NCBI GenBank assembly: GCA_963578705.1
Contig: CAUZDT010000042.1
Span: forward strand, 1-10,509
Length of the DNA stretch: 10,509 nt
Direction: 5' to 3'
Origin: UBA8886 sp963578705
GTDB taxonomy: Archaea; Thermoplasmatota; Poseidoniia; MGIII; CG-Epi1
Shown here: piece by piece, positions 1 to 7,880 of the stretch
Numbering within the stretch: position 1 is the stretch's first letter
Layout: the number at the start of each line of letters is the position of its first letter
The notes under the pieces: model-generated
Told to the model about the DNA's origin: nothing
The model's database searches: none
Seen by the model: only the letters and a program-made list of their open reading frames with translations
Made by a program: the position numbers and the translations under genes

Positions 1-305
1 CCGGTGTAGCCCGTCTCCTCCTCGAGTTCGCGCACGGCAGCTTGCTCGGGGGTTTCGCCCTCCTCGATGACGCCGCCCGGAATCTCCAGCTCCACCTGCT
101 GCGTCCCGAAGCGATATTGCCGAATCATCACCACTTCGCCCATCTCCGTAAGGGGGATGACGTTGACCCAGTCGTTGCACTCGAGCAGGTAGAAGCTCAG
201 CTCCTTGCCGGTGCGCGGGGAAGTCGCCTGCACTTCCTTGACGCGGAAGATGCGGAACTGGCCACGCTCTTCAGCTTCGCCGGTTTTCCACTCCTCGGGG
301 CTCAA
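1..305 (-). CDS. Nudix hydrolase, ADP-ribose pyrophosphatase-like (C-terminus outside window)
   Basis: Nudix enzymes hydrolyse nucleoside diphosphates linked to another moiety. The N-terminal region here (W6, a short beta-rich domain, then DWVNVIPLTEMGEVVMIRQY at about 45-64) resembles ADP-sugar pyrophosphatases, so ADP-ribose or a similar ADP-sugar is the likely substrate, in the cytoplasm. The Nudix box is complete: G78, E84 and R92-E93-L-E-E-E-T-G-Y100 fit Gx5Ex7REUxEExGU, including the metal-binding glutamates. 101 codons are visible and the reading runs off position 1; the family is usually about 170-200 residues. I chose TTG at 305-303 because it begins just where family members begin and overlaps the stop of the upstream FKBP gene (TTGA), as in coupled translation; no ATG occurs before residue 55. 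No Shine-Dalgarno is visible. The family is sure; substrate and exact start are inferred. Confidence 0.88.
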   Translation of the reverse strand, partial: MSPEEWKTGEAEERGQFRIFRVKEVQATSPRTGKELSFYLLECNDWVNVIPLTEMGEVVMIRQYRFGTQQVELEIPGGVIEEGETPEQAAVRELEEETGYT

Positions 306-1162
306 ACGATGGCCGCGAGGGTGATGAAGAAGATCAGGTCCTGCCCGCCCAGCGCGTGCGATTCCGGGTTTGTGCCGTAGGCGTCCTGCGCGGGGACGCG
401 CACCGCCAGCGTCTGCCCTTCGCGCATGCCGACCAGCTTGTTGTCGAAGCCGGGAATCATCTGCCGCCCGCCCTGACAGTTCTCGTCGGGGACTTCGGTC
501 GCCTCGCAGCCGACGTTGGGCGCCGTCAGCAGGTCGTAATGCTCGCTGGCAGACTCCTTGCGCGGGTAGTCAGAGATGAAGATGGACTCGATGTTGGTGT
601 CGAACAGGATGCCGTCGCTGGCCTGGATTCCGGCGTACCAGACGTCGACCGAGTCGCCGTACTGGGTGGTGTTGCCAAACTCCCCGGTGACGTTGACGTA
701 GAGCCGCAGGCTGGTCTCGGTGGCGGGGTCGCCTTGCGAGCTGACGCGCAGCGTCGCGTAGAGCTGCCCGGCGTTGGGCGAGGTGACGTGCACCAGCAGC
801 GGCAGTCGCTTGCCTGCGGCGACGTCGACCGATTCGAAGCCCGCCTCGATGGAGATGTCGAAGCCGCCGTCGTTGGACTGGACCGCGACGTCGAAGCTGT
901 CGCCGTGCGAGCCGGTGTTGCGCACCACCAGCACGAAGTCGCTCTGGCCTCCCTGGCCGGTCTCGATGGTTTCCTGCAGGAATTCAGCCTCGACGCCGTA
1001 GGTAATGGTCGGCGCATCCTCGGGAATCAGGAACAGCACCACCCCGGCGAAGACGCTCACAATCATGAGTGCCCCCAGCGCGAGCGCCACCGTCGGCCGG
1101 CCGCTTTGCAGGTTTGCGGTCCGCTCCGGCTTCTTTCCCTTGCGGATTCGTCTGGGTGCCAT
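302..1162 (-). CDS. Membrane-anchored FKBP-type peptidyl-prolyl cis-trans isomerase with an Ig-like ectodomain
   Basis: A 286-residue protein in three parts. A basic N-terminus (RRIRKGKKPER, 4-14) precedes one membrane helix at about 24-46, so the rest should lie outside the cell. Residues about 55-160 form a beta-sandwich-like NEW3/CARDB-type region (LVVRNTGSHGDSF, a central VDVAAGKRLPLLVHV, a final YVNVTG). Residues about 166-286 are the FKBP domain: GDSVDVWYAGIQASDGILFD, then IPGFDNKLVGMREGQ, VRVPAQDAYG, and a terminal LIFFITLAAI strand. FKBPs catalyse proline isomerisation and act as folding chaperones. About 45 residues lie between the FDT strand and IPGF, longer than in minimal FKBPs, with a Cys pair (C219, C229) that could form a disulfide. 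The start ATG lies 26 bp from the centre of a TATA-like element, consistent with a leaderless transcript. The downstream Nudix gene overlaps its stop. FKBP is confident; the ectodomain name is a fold-level guess. Confidence 0.88.
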   Translation of the reverse strand: MAPRRIRKGKKPERTANLQSGRPTVALALGALMIVSVFAGVVLFLIPEDAPTITYGVEAEFLQETIETGQGGQSDFVLVVRNTGSHGDSFDVAVQSNDGGFDISIEAGFESVDVAAGKRLPLLVHVTSPNAGQLYATLRVSSQGDPATETSLRLYVNVTGEFGNTTQYGDSVDVWYAGIQASDGILFDTNIESIFISDYPRKESASEHYDLLTAPNVGCEATEVPDENCQGGRQMIPGFDNKLVGMREGQTLAVRVPAQDAYGTNPESHALGGQDLIFFITLAAIV

Positions 1163-1183
1163 GATACTGTGCTACAAAACCGC

Positions 1184-1192
1184 TTTACATAA
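1184..1192. promoter_or_regulatory. Shared bidirectional TATA-like box for FKBP and ygfZ-like genes
   Basis: TTTACATAA on the plus strand reads TTATGTAAA on the minus strand, so it is TATA-like both ways. Its centre (1188) is exactly 26 bp from the minus-strand ATG (1162) and 26 bp from the plus-strand ATG (1214). The flanking sequence is GC-rich, no second AT-rich box exists in the 51-bp gap, and neither start has a Shine-Dalgarno. I infer one TBP site driving two leaderless divergent transcripts. Confidence 0.6.
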
Positions 1193-1213
1193 GGCTGGCG
1201 CTCTGCCGCCGCG

Positions 1214-2011
1214 ATGTGGAGCCTCGACTGGAGCTGGCTAGCCTTCACCGGTAGCGAGCAGCGCGACTACCTCGAGCGGATGCTCACCTGCTCCGCCGCC
1301 AGCCTCGCGCCGGGCGAGACGGTGCACGGGCTGCTGCTGTCGCGCACTGGCCGCACACTGGGCGAGCTGTGGCTACTTGCCGACGAAGGGCGCACGCTCG
1401 CCGGAATCGCCAGCGGCGGCGAGCCGGTCGCGGCGGAGCTCGAGAAATTCGTGCTGGCGGCCGACGTCTCCATCGAGCATCTCGACTGGGCCACCGTCGC
1501 CGAGCAGGCGGCGGTCGCCGATGGCTGGACCCCGGACGGTGACAACGTGCGCTTCCGGGCGCTGCTCGGCCAGTCGGTCAGCACTGGCCCCGGCCTGACG
1601 GCCGACGGCGACCCGCAACTGGCGCAGCTAGCGCGGCTAGCCACAGGTATCCCTGACTGGGAGGCCGAAGGCGTCGCGCGGCGCAACCCGCTCGTGGCGG
1701 GGCTCGGTGCGCTGGTGCCGGCTGAGGCGGGCTGCTACCCCGGGCAGGAAGTTGTTTCGAAGCTGCGGAACATGGGCGGGCTGCAGCGCCGACTGACGCG
1801 GCTGCAGCTCTCGGCGCCCGTGGAGGCCGGCACCCCGCTCGAGCGCGACGGAAAGCCGGCCGGCGAGGTGACCAGCAGCGCGCTGCAGCCCGACGGGAGC
1901 GAGCTAGCGCTCGGTTTCGTGAAGCGGCCGCGCGAAGGCGAGCGGCTTGCGGCGGGCGACGCGCAGGCACTGGTGCTGGGGCCGGGACTGCTCGACGACC
2001 TGCCGTTCTAG
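1214..2011 (+). CDS. YgfZ/GcvT-like folate-binding protein (COG0354 type)
   Basis: A 265-residue homologue of YgfZ, a tetrahydrofolate-binding relative of the glycine-cleavage T protein that supports Fe-S enzyme assembly or repair and, in bacteria, tRNA modification. The diagnostic motif is GCYPGQE at 173-179, matching the family KGCYxGQE with its conserved Cys (C174); the Lys before Gly is Ala here. It is followed by the expected VVSKLRNMGGLQRRL segment and a C-terminal beta-barrel (about 195-260) containing GKPAGEVTSSA and LALGFVKR. The N-terminus (FTGSEQRDYLERMLTCSAA) matches the family opening with the usual domain-1 arrangement. Length is slightly below the bacterial protein (about 320). 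The gene is monocistronic, divergent from FKBP, and its TAG stop shares a CTAG with the convergent proline dehydrogenase stop. Family is sure; the physiological client enzymes in this organism are unknown. Confidence 0.88.
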   Translation: MWSLDWSWLAFTGSEQRDYLERMLTCSAASLAPGETVHGLLLSRTGRTLGELWLLADEGRTLAGIASGGEPVAAELEKFVLAADVSIEHLDWATVAEQAAVADGWTPDGDNVRFRALLGQSVSTGPGLTADGDPQLAQLARLATGIPDWEAEGVARRNPLVAGLGALVPAEAGCYPGQEVVSKLRNMGGLQRRLTRLQLSAPVEAGTPLERDGKPAGEVTSSALQPDGSELALGFVKRPREGERLAAGDAQALVLGPGLLDDLPF

Positions 2012-2925
2012 CGGCGGCGGTGGCGCGAGCGTGAAAACATGGCGCGCAGCGTATGCCGCCAGATAGCGGGATTCTCGCGCATGCGGCGCAGCGAGTAGGC
2101 ATACCACTCCGGCCCGAACGGGATGTAGTAGCGGACGCGGCACCCCGCGGCGACGAGCCGGTCGAGCGTCGCCTCGACCGGCACGCCCGAGAGTGCCTGG
2201 AACTCGTAGCAGTCGGGCGCGACCCCCAGTTCAGTGACTAGCGCTTCGCAGCGCTCGATGAGCCATAGGTCGTGCGTCGCGAAACAGGCGTAAGTGCCCT
2301 GCTTGAGCAGCTGCCGCGCGACTGCCATGAAGCTGTCGCGCACCTCCTGGAATTCCTGGAACGCAATCGCCTTCGGCTCGACGTAGGCGCCCTTGCAGAT
2401 GCGCACGTTACTTCCCGCCCCCGCCAGGCCCCGCGCATCCTCCAGCGTGCGGCGCAGTGACGCCTGCAGGACGGTGCCGCAGCGTGGGTAGTATTCGCGG
2501 GCGCGGTGACACATCTCGAGCGTCGCCTGCGTGATGCTTGAGTCCTCCATGTCGAAGCGCACGAAATTGTCGAACTCTCGCGCGCGGTCAAGGATGGCCG
2601 CAAGGTTGTCCCAGCAGAGTTCCGAGTCGATGCGCAACCCGAGCGCAGTGAGCTTGAGCGAGACGTTGCAATCCGCTCCGCTATTGGCGATGCCGTCCAG
2701 CGTCTCGAGGTAGGCGTCGCGGAACCGCAGTGTCGCTTTCGCCGCGTGGACTTCCTCGCCCAGCACGTCCAGGGTGCCCGCAAAGCCCAGCGTGTTCAGG
2801 TGTTTCGCCAGTGCAAGGCCATCCTCGAGCGAGTCGCCCGCGATGTAGCGCGCTGCGACGCGGCCGATAACGAAGCGCGGCAGCCATGGAGCGCTGCCGA
2901 CAACCAGCCGATCGAGCAGTCCCAT
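2008..2925 (-). CDS. Proline dehydrogenase (FAD-dependent, monofunctional)
   Basis: Oxidises L-proline to delta-1-pyrroline-5-carboxylate, passing electrons via FAD to the quinone pool; first step of proline to glutamate. The 305-residue length matches monofunctional PRODH barrels. Motifs in order: SLKLTALG (89-96), FDMEDS (124-129), LQASLRRT (153-160), NVRICKGAYVEP (173-184), FATHD (215-219), YEFQALSGVP (240-249) and YYIPFGPEWYAYSLRRM (266-282); R280-R281 correspond to the substrate-carboxylate arginines. The commonly seen Tyr of QAYL is Ser (S156), and the C-terminus is very basic (RSRHRRR). I start at ATG 2925 because upstream extensions run antisense into the isocitrate dehydrogenase gene and do not resemble PRODH; a TTTATT box lies 26 bp upstream. 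No P5C dehydrogenase gene is in the window. Confidence 0.92.
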   Translation of the reverse strand: MGLLDRLVVGSAPWLPRFVIGRVAARYIAGDSLEDGLALAKHLNTLGFAGTLDVLGEEVHAAKATLRFRDAYLETLDGIANSGADCNVSLKLTALGLRIDSELCWDNLAAILDRAREFDNFVRFDMEDSSITQATLEMCHRAREYYPRCGTVLQASLRRTLEDARGLAGAGSNVRICKGAYVEPKAIAFQEFQEVRDSFMAVARQLLKQGTYACFATHDLWLIERCEALVTELGVAPDCYEFQALSGVPVEATLDRLVAAGCRVRYYIPFGPEWYAYSLRRMRENPAIWRHTLRAMFSRSRHRRR

Positions 2926-2945
2926 ATCCCCGCAGCGGGAGCGGG

Positions 2946-2951
2946 AATAAA
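2946..2951 (-). promoter_or_regulatory. TATA-like box for proline dehydrogenase
   Basis: TTTATT on the minus strand begins 26 bp upstream of the ATG at 2925. No Shine-Dalgarno lies between box and start, so the transcript is probably leaderless. It is distinct from the plus-strand isocitrate dehydrogenase box 12 bp further along, making this a two-box divergent promoter. Confidence 0.55.
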
Positions 2952-2962
2952 GCAGTAGCCGG

Positions 2963-2968
2963 TTTATA
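2963..2968 (+). promoter_or_regulatory. TATA-like box for isocitrate dehydrogenase
   Basis: TTTATA begins 26 bp upstream of the in-frame ATG at 2989, in otherwise GC-rich sequence. The spacing equals that of the proline dehydrogenase and NOG1 boxes, supporting both the leaderless interpretation and the choice of ATG 2989. Confidence 0.6.
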
Positions 2969-2988
2969 CTCACGCGAATGGGCGAGCG

Positions 2989-4215
<1,227 letters not shown>

Positions 4216-4221
4216 TTTAGA
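4216..4221 (+). promoter_or_regulatory. TATA-like box for the NOG1-like GTPase gene
   Basis: TTTAGA directly follows the isocitrate dehydrogenase TGA stop (4213-4215) and begins 26 bp before the ATG at 4242, the same spacing as the boxes at 2946-2951 and 2963-2968. This suggests the GTPase gene has its own leaderless promoter. The box is a weaker match to the TATA consensus, so read-through from icd is an alternative. Confidence 0.45.
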
Positions 4222-4241
4222 CCCCCTGTTTTCGCGCCAGC

Positions 4242-5186
4242 ATGGACTGGCGCCCGCTGCCCGAGATACTCGATGCAGAGCAACTCGTCGAGCGTGCGCT
4301 CCACCGCGCCGCGAAGAAGCGCAGCGGCGCATCCGACAACGCTGCGCGCAAGCTCTCTTCGCTCTCCGACAACCTTGCGGCGACGCTCGGCGCGATTGTC
4401 GACGATTTCCCGAGCCTGGACCAGCTGCACCCGTTCGACCGCGACATCGTCGACCTTTCCGTCGGGCTGGACGAGCTGCGGCAGTCGCTGGGCGGCGTTG
4501 ACTGGGCGCGCAAACAGCTCCAGAAGCTGGGCAGTCGCTTCACGTCGCAGGCGGCGCGCGCCCGCGGCGAGCGGGCGCGCCAGCTCCAGAAGCAGGGCTA
4601 CGGACGCCTGACTTCGGTGGTGCGGCAGGTCGCCAACCGGCTGGAATTCCTGCGCGATGCCCGGTCGGTGCTGCGCAAGCTACCGGCGGTCGACCCGGAA
4701 ACGCCGCTGGTGGCGATGGCGGGTGCGCCCAACGTCGGCAAGTCAAGTTTGGTGCGCGCCATTTCCACCGGCCGGCCGGTGGTGCGCGAATACCCGTTCA
4801 CGACGAAGTCGGTGAGCCTGGGGCACATCACCGCCCGCTACCAGACGATACAGGTGCTCGACACCCCGGGGCTGCTCGACCGTCCTGACGCGGAGCGCAA
4901 CAACATCGAGAAACAGGGGCTCGCAGCGCTCGAGCATCTGGCGCCCGCTATTGTGTTCGTGACGGACGCTTCGGGGACTTCGGGCTACCCGCTCGAAGTC
5001 CAGCAAGCGCTGCGCGCCGAGCTGCGCGCGCGCTACCCGCAGGCGCCCTGGCTGGAGGTGCATGGTAAGTTCGATCTGGAGCAGGAGGCGCCCCCGGGGG
5101 AGGGTGCGCTGGCGGTCTCGGCTACGGAAGGAACTGGCGTTGATGAACTCAAGCAGGCGGTCATTGCGATGCTCCTCCCGGGCTAG
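4242..5186 (+). CDS. NOG1-like GTP-binding protein (archaeal, COG1084)
   Basis: An OBG/NOG1-class GTPase; relatives act in assembly of the large ribosomal subunit. The 314 residues begin with the typical NOG1 helical N-terminus (LPEILDAEQLVERALHRAAKK, about 6-26, then a basic helical bundle rich in Arg and Gln to about 145), followed by the G domain. G1 is GAPNVGKSS (161-169), the switch I region has YPFTTKS (184-190) and G3 is DTPGLLD (207-213). G5 is SATEGTG (293-299). The G4 position, usually NKxD, reads GKFD (275-278), so the guanine-contacting Asn is replaced by Gly. The eukaryotic C-terminal extension is absent, as in archaea. It lies downstream of icd with a possible promoter of its own, and a T6 tract follows the stop. 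Family assignment is confident; the role is inferred from yeast and archaeal relatives. Confidence 0.9.
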   Translation: MDWRPLPEILDAEQLVERALHRAAKKRSGASDNAARKLSSLSDNLAATLGAIVDDFPSLDQLHPFDRDIVDLSVGLDELRQSLGGVDWARKQLQKLGSRFTSQAARARGERARQLQKQGYGRLTSVVRQVANRLEFLRDARSVLRKLPAVDPETPLVAMAGAPNVGKSSLVRAISTGRPVVREYPFTTKSVSLGHITARYQTIQVLDTPGLLDRPDAERNNIEKQGLAALEHLAPAIVFVTDASGTSGYPLEVQQALRAELRARYPQAPWLEVHGKFDLEQEAPPGEGALAVSATEGTGVDELKQAVIAMLLPG

Positions 5187-5192
5187 TTCAGA

Positions 5193-5198
5193 TTTTTT
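5193..5198 (+). terminator. T-tract downstream of NOG1 gene
   Basis: A run of six T starts 7 bases after the NOG1 stop, with a second T4 run at 5217-5220, both on the plus strand. Oligo-T downstream of a stop is the usual archaeal termination signal. The 38-bp gap lies between convergent genes. The same bases read TTTTTTATA and so look TATA-like, but no plus-strand gene starts about 26 bp downstream. Confidence 0.5.
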
Positions 5199-5224
5199 AT
5201 ACTGGTCTTCGAGAAATTTTCAGT

Positions 5225-6073
5225 CTATTTCTCACGCTGCGGCAGCTCTTTCGAGCTGACGATTGCGATGCTATTTTTCCCGGCCCAGTCGCGCCAGCGC
5301 GTGACGGCGGATTTCGGCATCCCCTTGCGGTGCAGGTAAATCGCCTGGGCCCCCGAGCGCTCGAGCGCCGACCGCAGCAGCTCCGGCGTCAGCTGCTCGA
5401 GCGCGTATTTCGGGACCATGTGGCCGAAAATCGCTTCGCGTTTGAGCGCGATGTCGCTGAAGCGTGGGGTATAGTGGCCGCCGCCGATGCCGACGAGTGC
5501 GATGCCACTCGCCGGCTCGAGCGCGAGCAGCGCCCGCGCCAGCACTTCGGCCGGCTCGCGCAATTCCCAGCGACTCTCGTCGGAGCCGATTTCGACGAAG
5601 AAGGCCGGCGTTTCGAGCAGCGGCCCGTGGTGCGTCGCTTCGAAGCAGGCCTGGTAGCCGGCGGGCGCGGTGCGGGTGATGGCGAGCAGCAGCCCGGTCA
5701 TCCAGCCCGGCGCGGTCCCCGAGACCGCGCCGGGCGTTCCGCCGTAGTCGGCACTGCCCCAGTTGCCGACAGGGTGCACCGTCAGGCTCGGTCGCCCGCT
5801 GGCCGCCTTGTGGCGCGACAGGAATGCGATGCATTCGGGGCTTTCGCCGAACTGCGCCGCCCACTCGCGGTCGATGTTTTCGGCGTGGAGGTGCAGCTCT
5901 GCGAGTGTCGCCATGCGGGTTCCCACTGCGCAGAAGCTGCCACCGCCGTCGACGAGCCGCCATACGGGGCTGCCCTGGAATTCGCCATCTTCGCGCCAGT
6001 TCCCGAGCTCAAGCAGCCGATCGCGCAGGTTGAGCGCGGCGCTGTCGGCTTGCGACGCGAGGATGAGGTTCAT
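5225..6073 (-). CDS. dtdA: D-aminoacyl-tRNA deacylase, archaeal type (DTD2/GEK1 family)
   Basis: Removes D-amino acids mischarged on tRNA, releasing free D-amino acid and tRNA; a zinc-dependent metalloenzyme in characterised members, known from archaea and plants, which supports an archaeal host. The 282-residue protein shows the family blocks in order: FLSRHKAASG (84-93), LTVHPVGNWG (97-106), CFEATHHGP (143-151), FVEIGSDESRW (159-169), GIGGGHYTPRFSD (195-207) and HMVPKYAL (218-225). The His-rich blocks supply the likely metal and catalytic residues. The start MNLILASQ matches the family N-terminus; the frame stays open upstream into hutU but adds nothing family-like. It sits 7 bp downstream of hutU on the same strand with no box or Shine-Dalgarno of its own, so it is probably translated from the hutU transcript. 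It ends facing NOG1. Confidence 0.94.
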   Translation of the reverse strand: MNLILASQADSAALNLRDRLLELGNWREDGEFQGSPVWRLVDGGGSFCAVGTRMATLAELHLHAENIDREWAAQFGESPECIAFLSRHKAASGRPSLTVHPVGNWGSADYGGTPGAVSGTAPGWMTGLLLAITRTAPAGYQACFEATHHGPLLETPAFFVEIGSDESRWELREPAEVLARALLALEPASGIALVGIGGGHYTPRFSDIALKREAIFGHMVPKYALEQLTPELLRSALERSGAQAIYLHRKGMPKSAVTRWRDWAGKNSIAIVSSKELPQREK

Positions 6074-6080
6074 GCGGCGC

Positions 6081-7727
6081 TCAATCGACCAGCCCGACCT
6101 GCAGGTCGTGCTCGTCAGCGACTTCGCGGGCGCGGTCGTAGCCGGCGTCAACGTGCCGCATGATGCCGGTGCCGGGGTCGGTTGTCAGCACCCGCTCGAG
6201 CCGCGCCGCTGCTGCGTCGGTGCCGTCAGCGACGACGACCATCCCGGCGTGGAGCGAATAGCCGATGCCGACGCCGCCGCCGTGGTGGAAGCTGACCCAT
6301 GTTGCACCGGCCGCGACATTTAGCATCGCGTTCAGCAGCGGCCAGTCGGCGACCGCGTCGCTGCCGTCGCGCATCGCTTCGGTCTCGCGATTCGGGCTCG
6401 CGACCGAGCCGCAGTCGAGGTGGTCACGACCAATCACGATGGGTGCGCTCACCTTGCCTGAAGCGACGAGTTTGTTGAAGGCCAGTCCTGCTTTCGCACG
6501 GTCGCCGTAGCCGAGCCAGCAGATGCGCGCCGGCAGTCCCTGGAATTTGATTTTCTCCTGTGCCATGGTTATCCAGCGCACAAGCGGCTCATTATCGGGG
6601 AACAGCTCGAGAATCACGTCGTCGGTGGCGGCCAGGTCCGCGGGATCGCCGCTCAGTGCCACCCAGCGGAACGGCCCCTTGCCTTCGCAGAAGAGCGGCC
6701 GCACATACACCGGGACGAAGCCGGGGAAGTCGAACGCGTTCGCGACCCCCGCTTCCTGCGCGCCAGCCCTGAGGTTGTTGCCGTAATCAAAAGTGTGCGC
6801 GCCCCGTTTTTGCAGGCTGAGCATTGCGCGCACGTGGTCCGCCATCGTTGCCAGGCTGCGCTGCTGGTATGCCGCGGCGTTGCTTTCGCGCAGTGCCAGT
6901 GCTTCGTCGAGCGAGAGCCCACGCGGGACGTAGCCGTTAAGCGGGTCATGCGCCGAGGTCTGGTCGGTCAGCAGGTCAGGAACGATGTCGCGCTTGATGA
7001 GCCGCTCGAGCAGGTCGGCGGCGTTGGCGACGACGCCGACGCTGCGAGCCTTGCCCGCATCGCGCCACTTGAGCGCGAGGTCAATCGCCGCGTCAATATC
7101 GTCGCTGATTTCGTCGCAGTAGCCGCTCGCGAGCCGCTTCTCAATGCGCGTGCGGTCAACATCCGCAGCGAGGAACGTCGCGCCCGCCATCGTCGCCGCC
7201 AGCGGCTGCGCGCCGCCCATTCCGCCGAGGCCGCCGCTGACAATGAGGCGGCCTTCGAGTGATCCGTCGAAATGCTGGCGGCCGGCTTCGACAAAGGTCT
7301 CGTAGGTGCCCTGCAAAATGCCCTGCGACCCGATGTAAATCCAGGAGCCGGCGGTCATCTGCCCGTACATCATCAGACCCTTGCGCTCCAGCTCGTGGAA
7401 GTGCTCCCAGGTCGCCCAGTTGCCGACCAGGTTGGCGTTGGCAATCAGCACCCGCGGCGCGTCGGCATGCGTGCGGAAGACGCCGACCGGCTTGCCCGAT
7501 TGCACCAGCAGTGTCTCGTCGCCTTCGAGCCCGCGCAATGCGCGGACGATGGCGTGGTAGCAGTCCCAGTTGCGCGCCGCTTTGCCACGGCCGCCGTAGA
7601 CCACTAGCTCGTCCGGGTTTTCCGCGACTTCGGGGTCGAGGTTGTTCATTAACATCCGCAGCGCCGCCTCCTGTTCCCAGCCCTTACAGCTGAGCTCGCT
7701 GCCGCGCGGCGCCCGGATGGGTTCCAT
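6081..7727 (-). CDS. hutU: Urocanate hydratase (urocanase)
   Basis: Adds water to urocanate to give imidazolone propionate, the second step of histidine degradation to glutamate, using tightly bound NAD+ as an electrophile; cytoplasmic. 548 residues, the usual family length. Strong family blocks include IRAPRGSELSCKGW (4-17), LRMLMNNLDPEVAENP (23-38), YGGRGKAARNW (44-54), VSGGLGGMGGAQPLAATMAG (163-182), LTDQTSAHDPLNGY (253-266), YVRPLFCEGKGPFRWVALSG (341-360), CWLGYGDR (403-410; C403 matches the active-site Cys of Pseudomonas urocanase) and RDHLDCGSVASPNRETEAM (434-452). The start is ATG 7727: the open frame continues 42 codons upstream, but that part is unlike the family and lies in promoter sequence. 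First gene of a two-gene unit with dtdA. No hutH, hutI or hutG is visible, so the rest of the pathway must be elsewhere. The family is best known from bacteria, so ancient acquisition is possible. Confidence 0.96.
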   Translation of the reverse strand: MEPIRAPRGSELSCKGWEQEAALRMLMNNLDPEVAENPDELVVYGGRGKAARNWDCYHAIVRALRGLEGDETLLVQSGKPVGVFRTHADAPRVLIANANLVGNWATWEHFHELERKGLMMYGQMTAGSWIYIGSQGILQGTYETFVEAGRQHFDGSLEGRLIVSGGLGGMGGAQPLAATMAGATFLAADVDRTRIEKRLASGYCDEISDDIDAAIDLALKWRDAGKARSVGVVANAADLLERLIKRDIVPDLLTDQTSAHDPLNGYVPRGLSLDEALALRESNAAAYQQRSLATMADHVRAMLSLQKRGAHTFDYGNNLRAGAQEAGVANAFDFPGFVPVYVRPLFCEGKGPFRWVALSGDPADLAATDDVILELFPDNEPLVRWITMAQEKIKFQGLPARICWLGYGDRAKAGLAFNKLVASGKVSAPIVIGRDHLDCGSVASPNRETEAMRDGSDAVADWPLLNAMLNVAAGATWVSFHHGGGVGIGYSLHAGMVVVADGTDAAAARLERVLTTDPGTGIMRHVDAGYDRAREVADEHDLQVGLVD

Positions 7728-7748
7728 GACGGCGCACGCGGTCCGCGG

Positions 7749-7754
7749 TTTATC
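7749..7754 (-). promoter_or_regulatory. TATA-like box for hutU-dtdA
   Basis: GATAAA on the minus strand lies 22-27 bp upstream of the hutU ATG at 7727, with no Shine-Dalgarno between. An A6 tract (minus strand, 7771-7776) lies a further 17 bases upstream and may assist. The spacing resembles the other boxes in the window, but the box sequence is a weaker match. Confidence 0.45.
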
Positions 7755-7880
7755 AGGCTCACCCCAATTCTTTTTTACCGCGCGGGGCTGAAAAGTGGCT
7801 GCTCCCGGTGGGCAACTCCCACCTCCCACCTCCGTCTGCCGGTTGAGCGGCAACCTTTTCCCAAAAACTTAAAGCCTGTA

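Noticed and set aside
356..1192. Plus-strand 278-codon frame opposite the FKBP gene
   Set aside because: The translation matches nothing, has unusual composition, and the minus strand encodes clear FKBP motifs.
2978..2980. ATG upstream of isocitrate dehydrogenase as its start
   Set aside because: It is out of frame with the conserved protein; ATG 2989 is in frame and correctly spaced from the TATA-like box.
5193..5201. TTTTTTATA as a plus-strand promoter in the convergent NOG1-dtdA gap
   Set aside because: No plus-strand start codon or ORF lies about 26 bp downstream; it fits better as the NOG1 terminator T-tract. Antisense transcription into dtdA remains possible but unsupported.
7807..7830. 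Inverted repeat GGTGGG/CCCACC and repeated CTCCCACC as an operator or small RNA
   Set aside because: The stem is only six pairs in GC-rich sequence, about 80-100 bp from the hutU start, with no conserved context to support a function.
7728..7853. 42-codon N-terminal extension of urocanate hydratase
   Set aside because: Family proteins begin at the IRAPRG block; the extension is low-complexity and covers the probable promoter.
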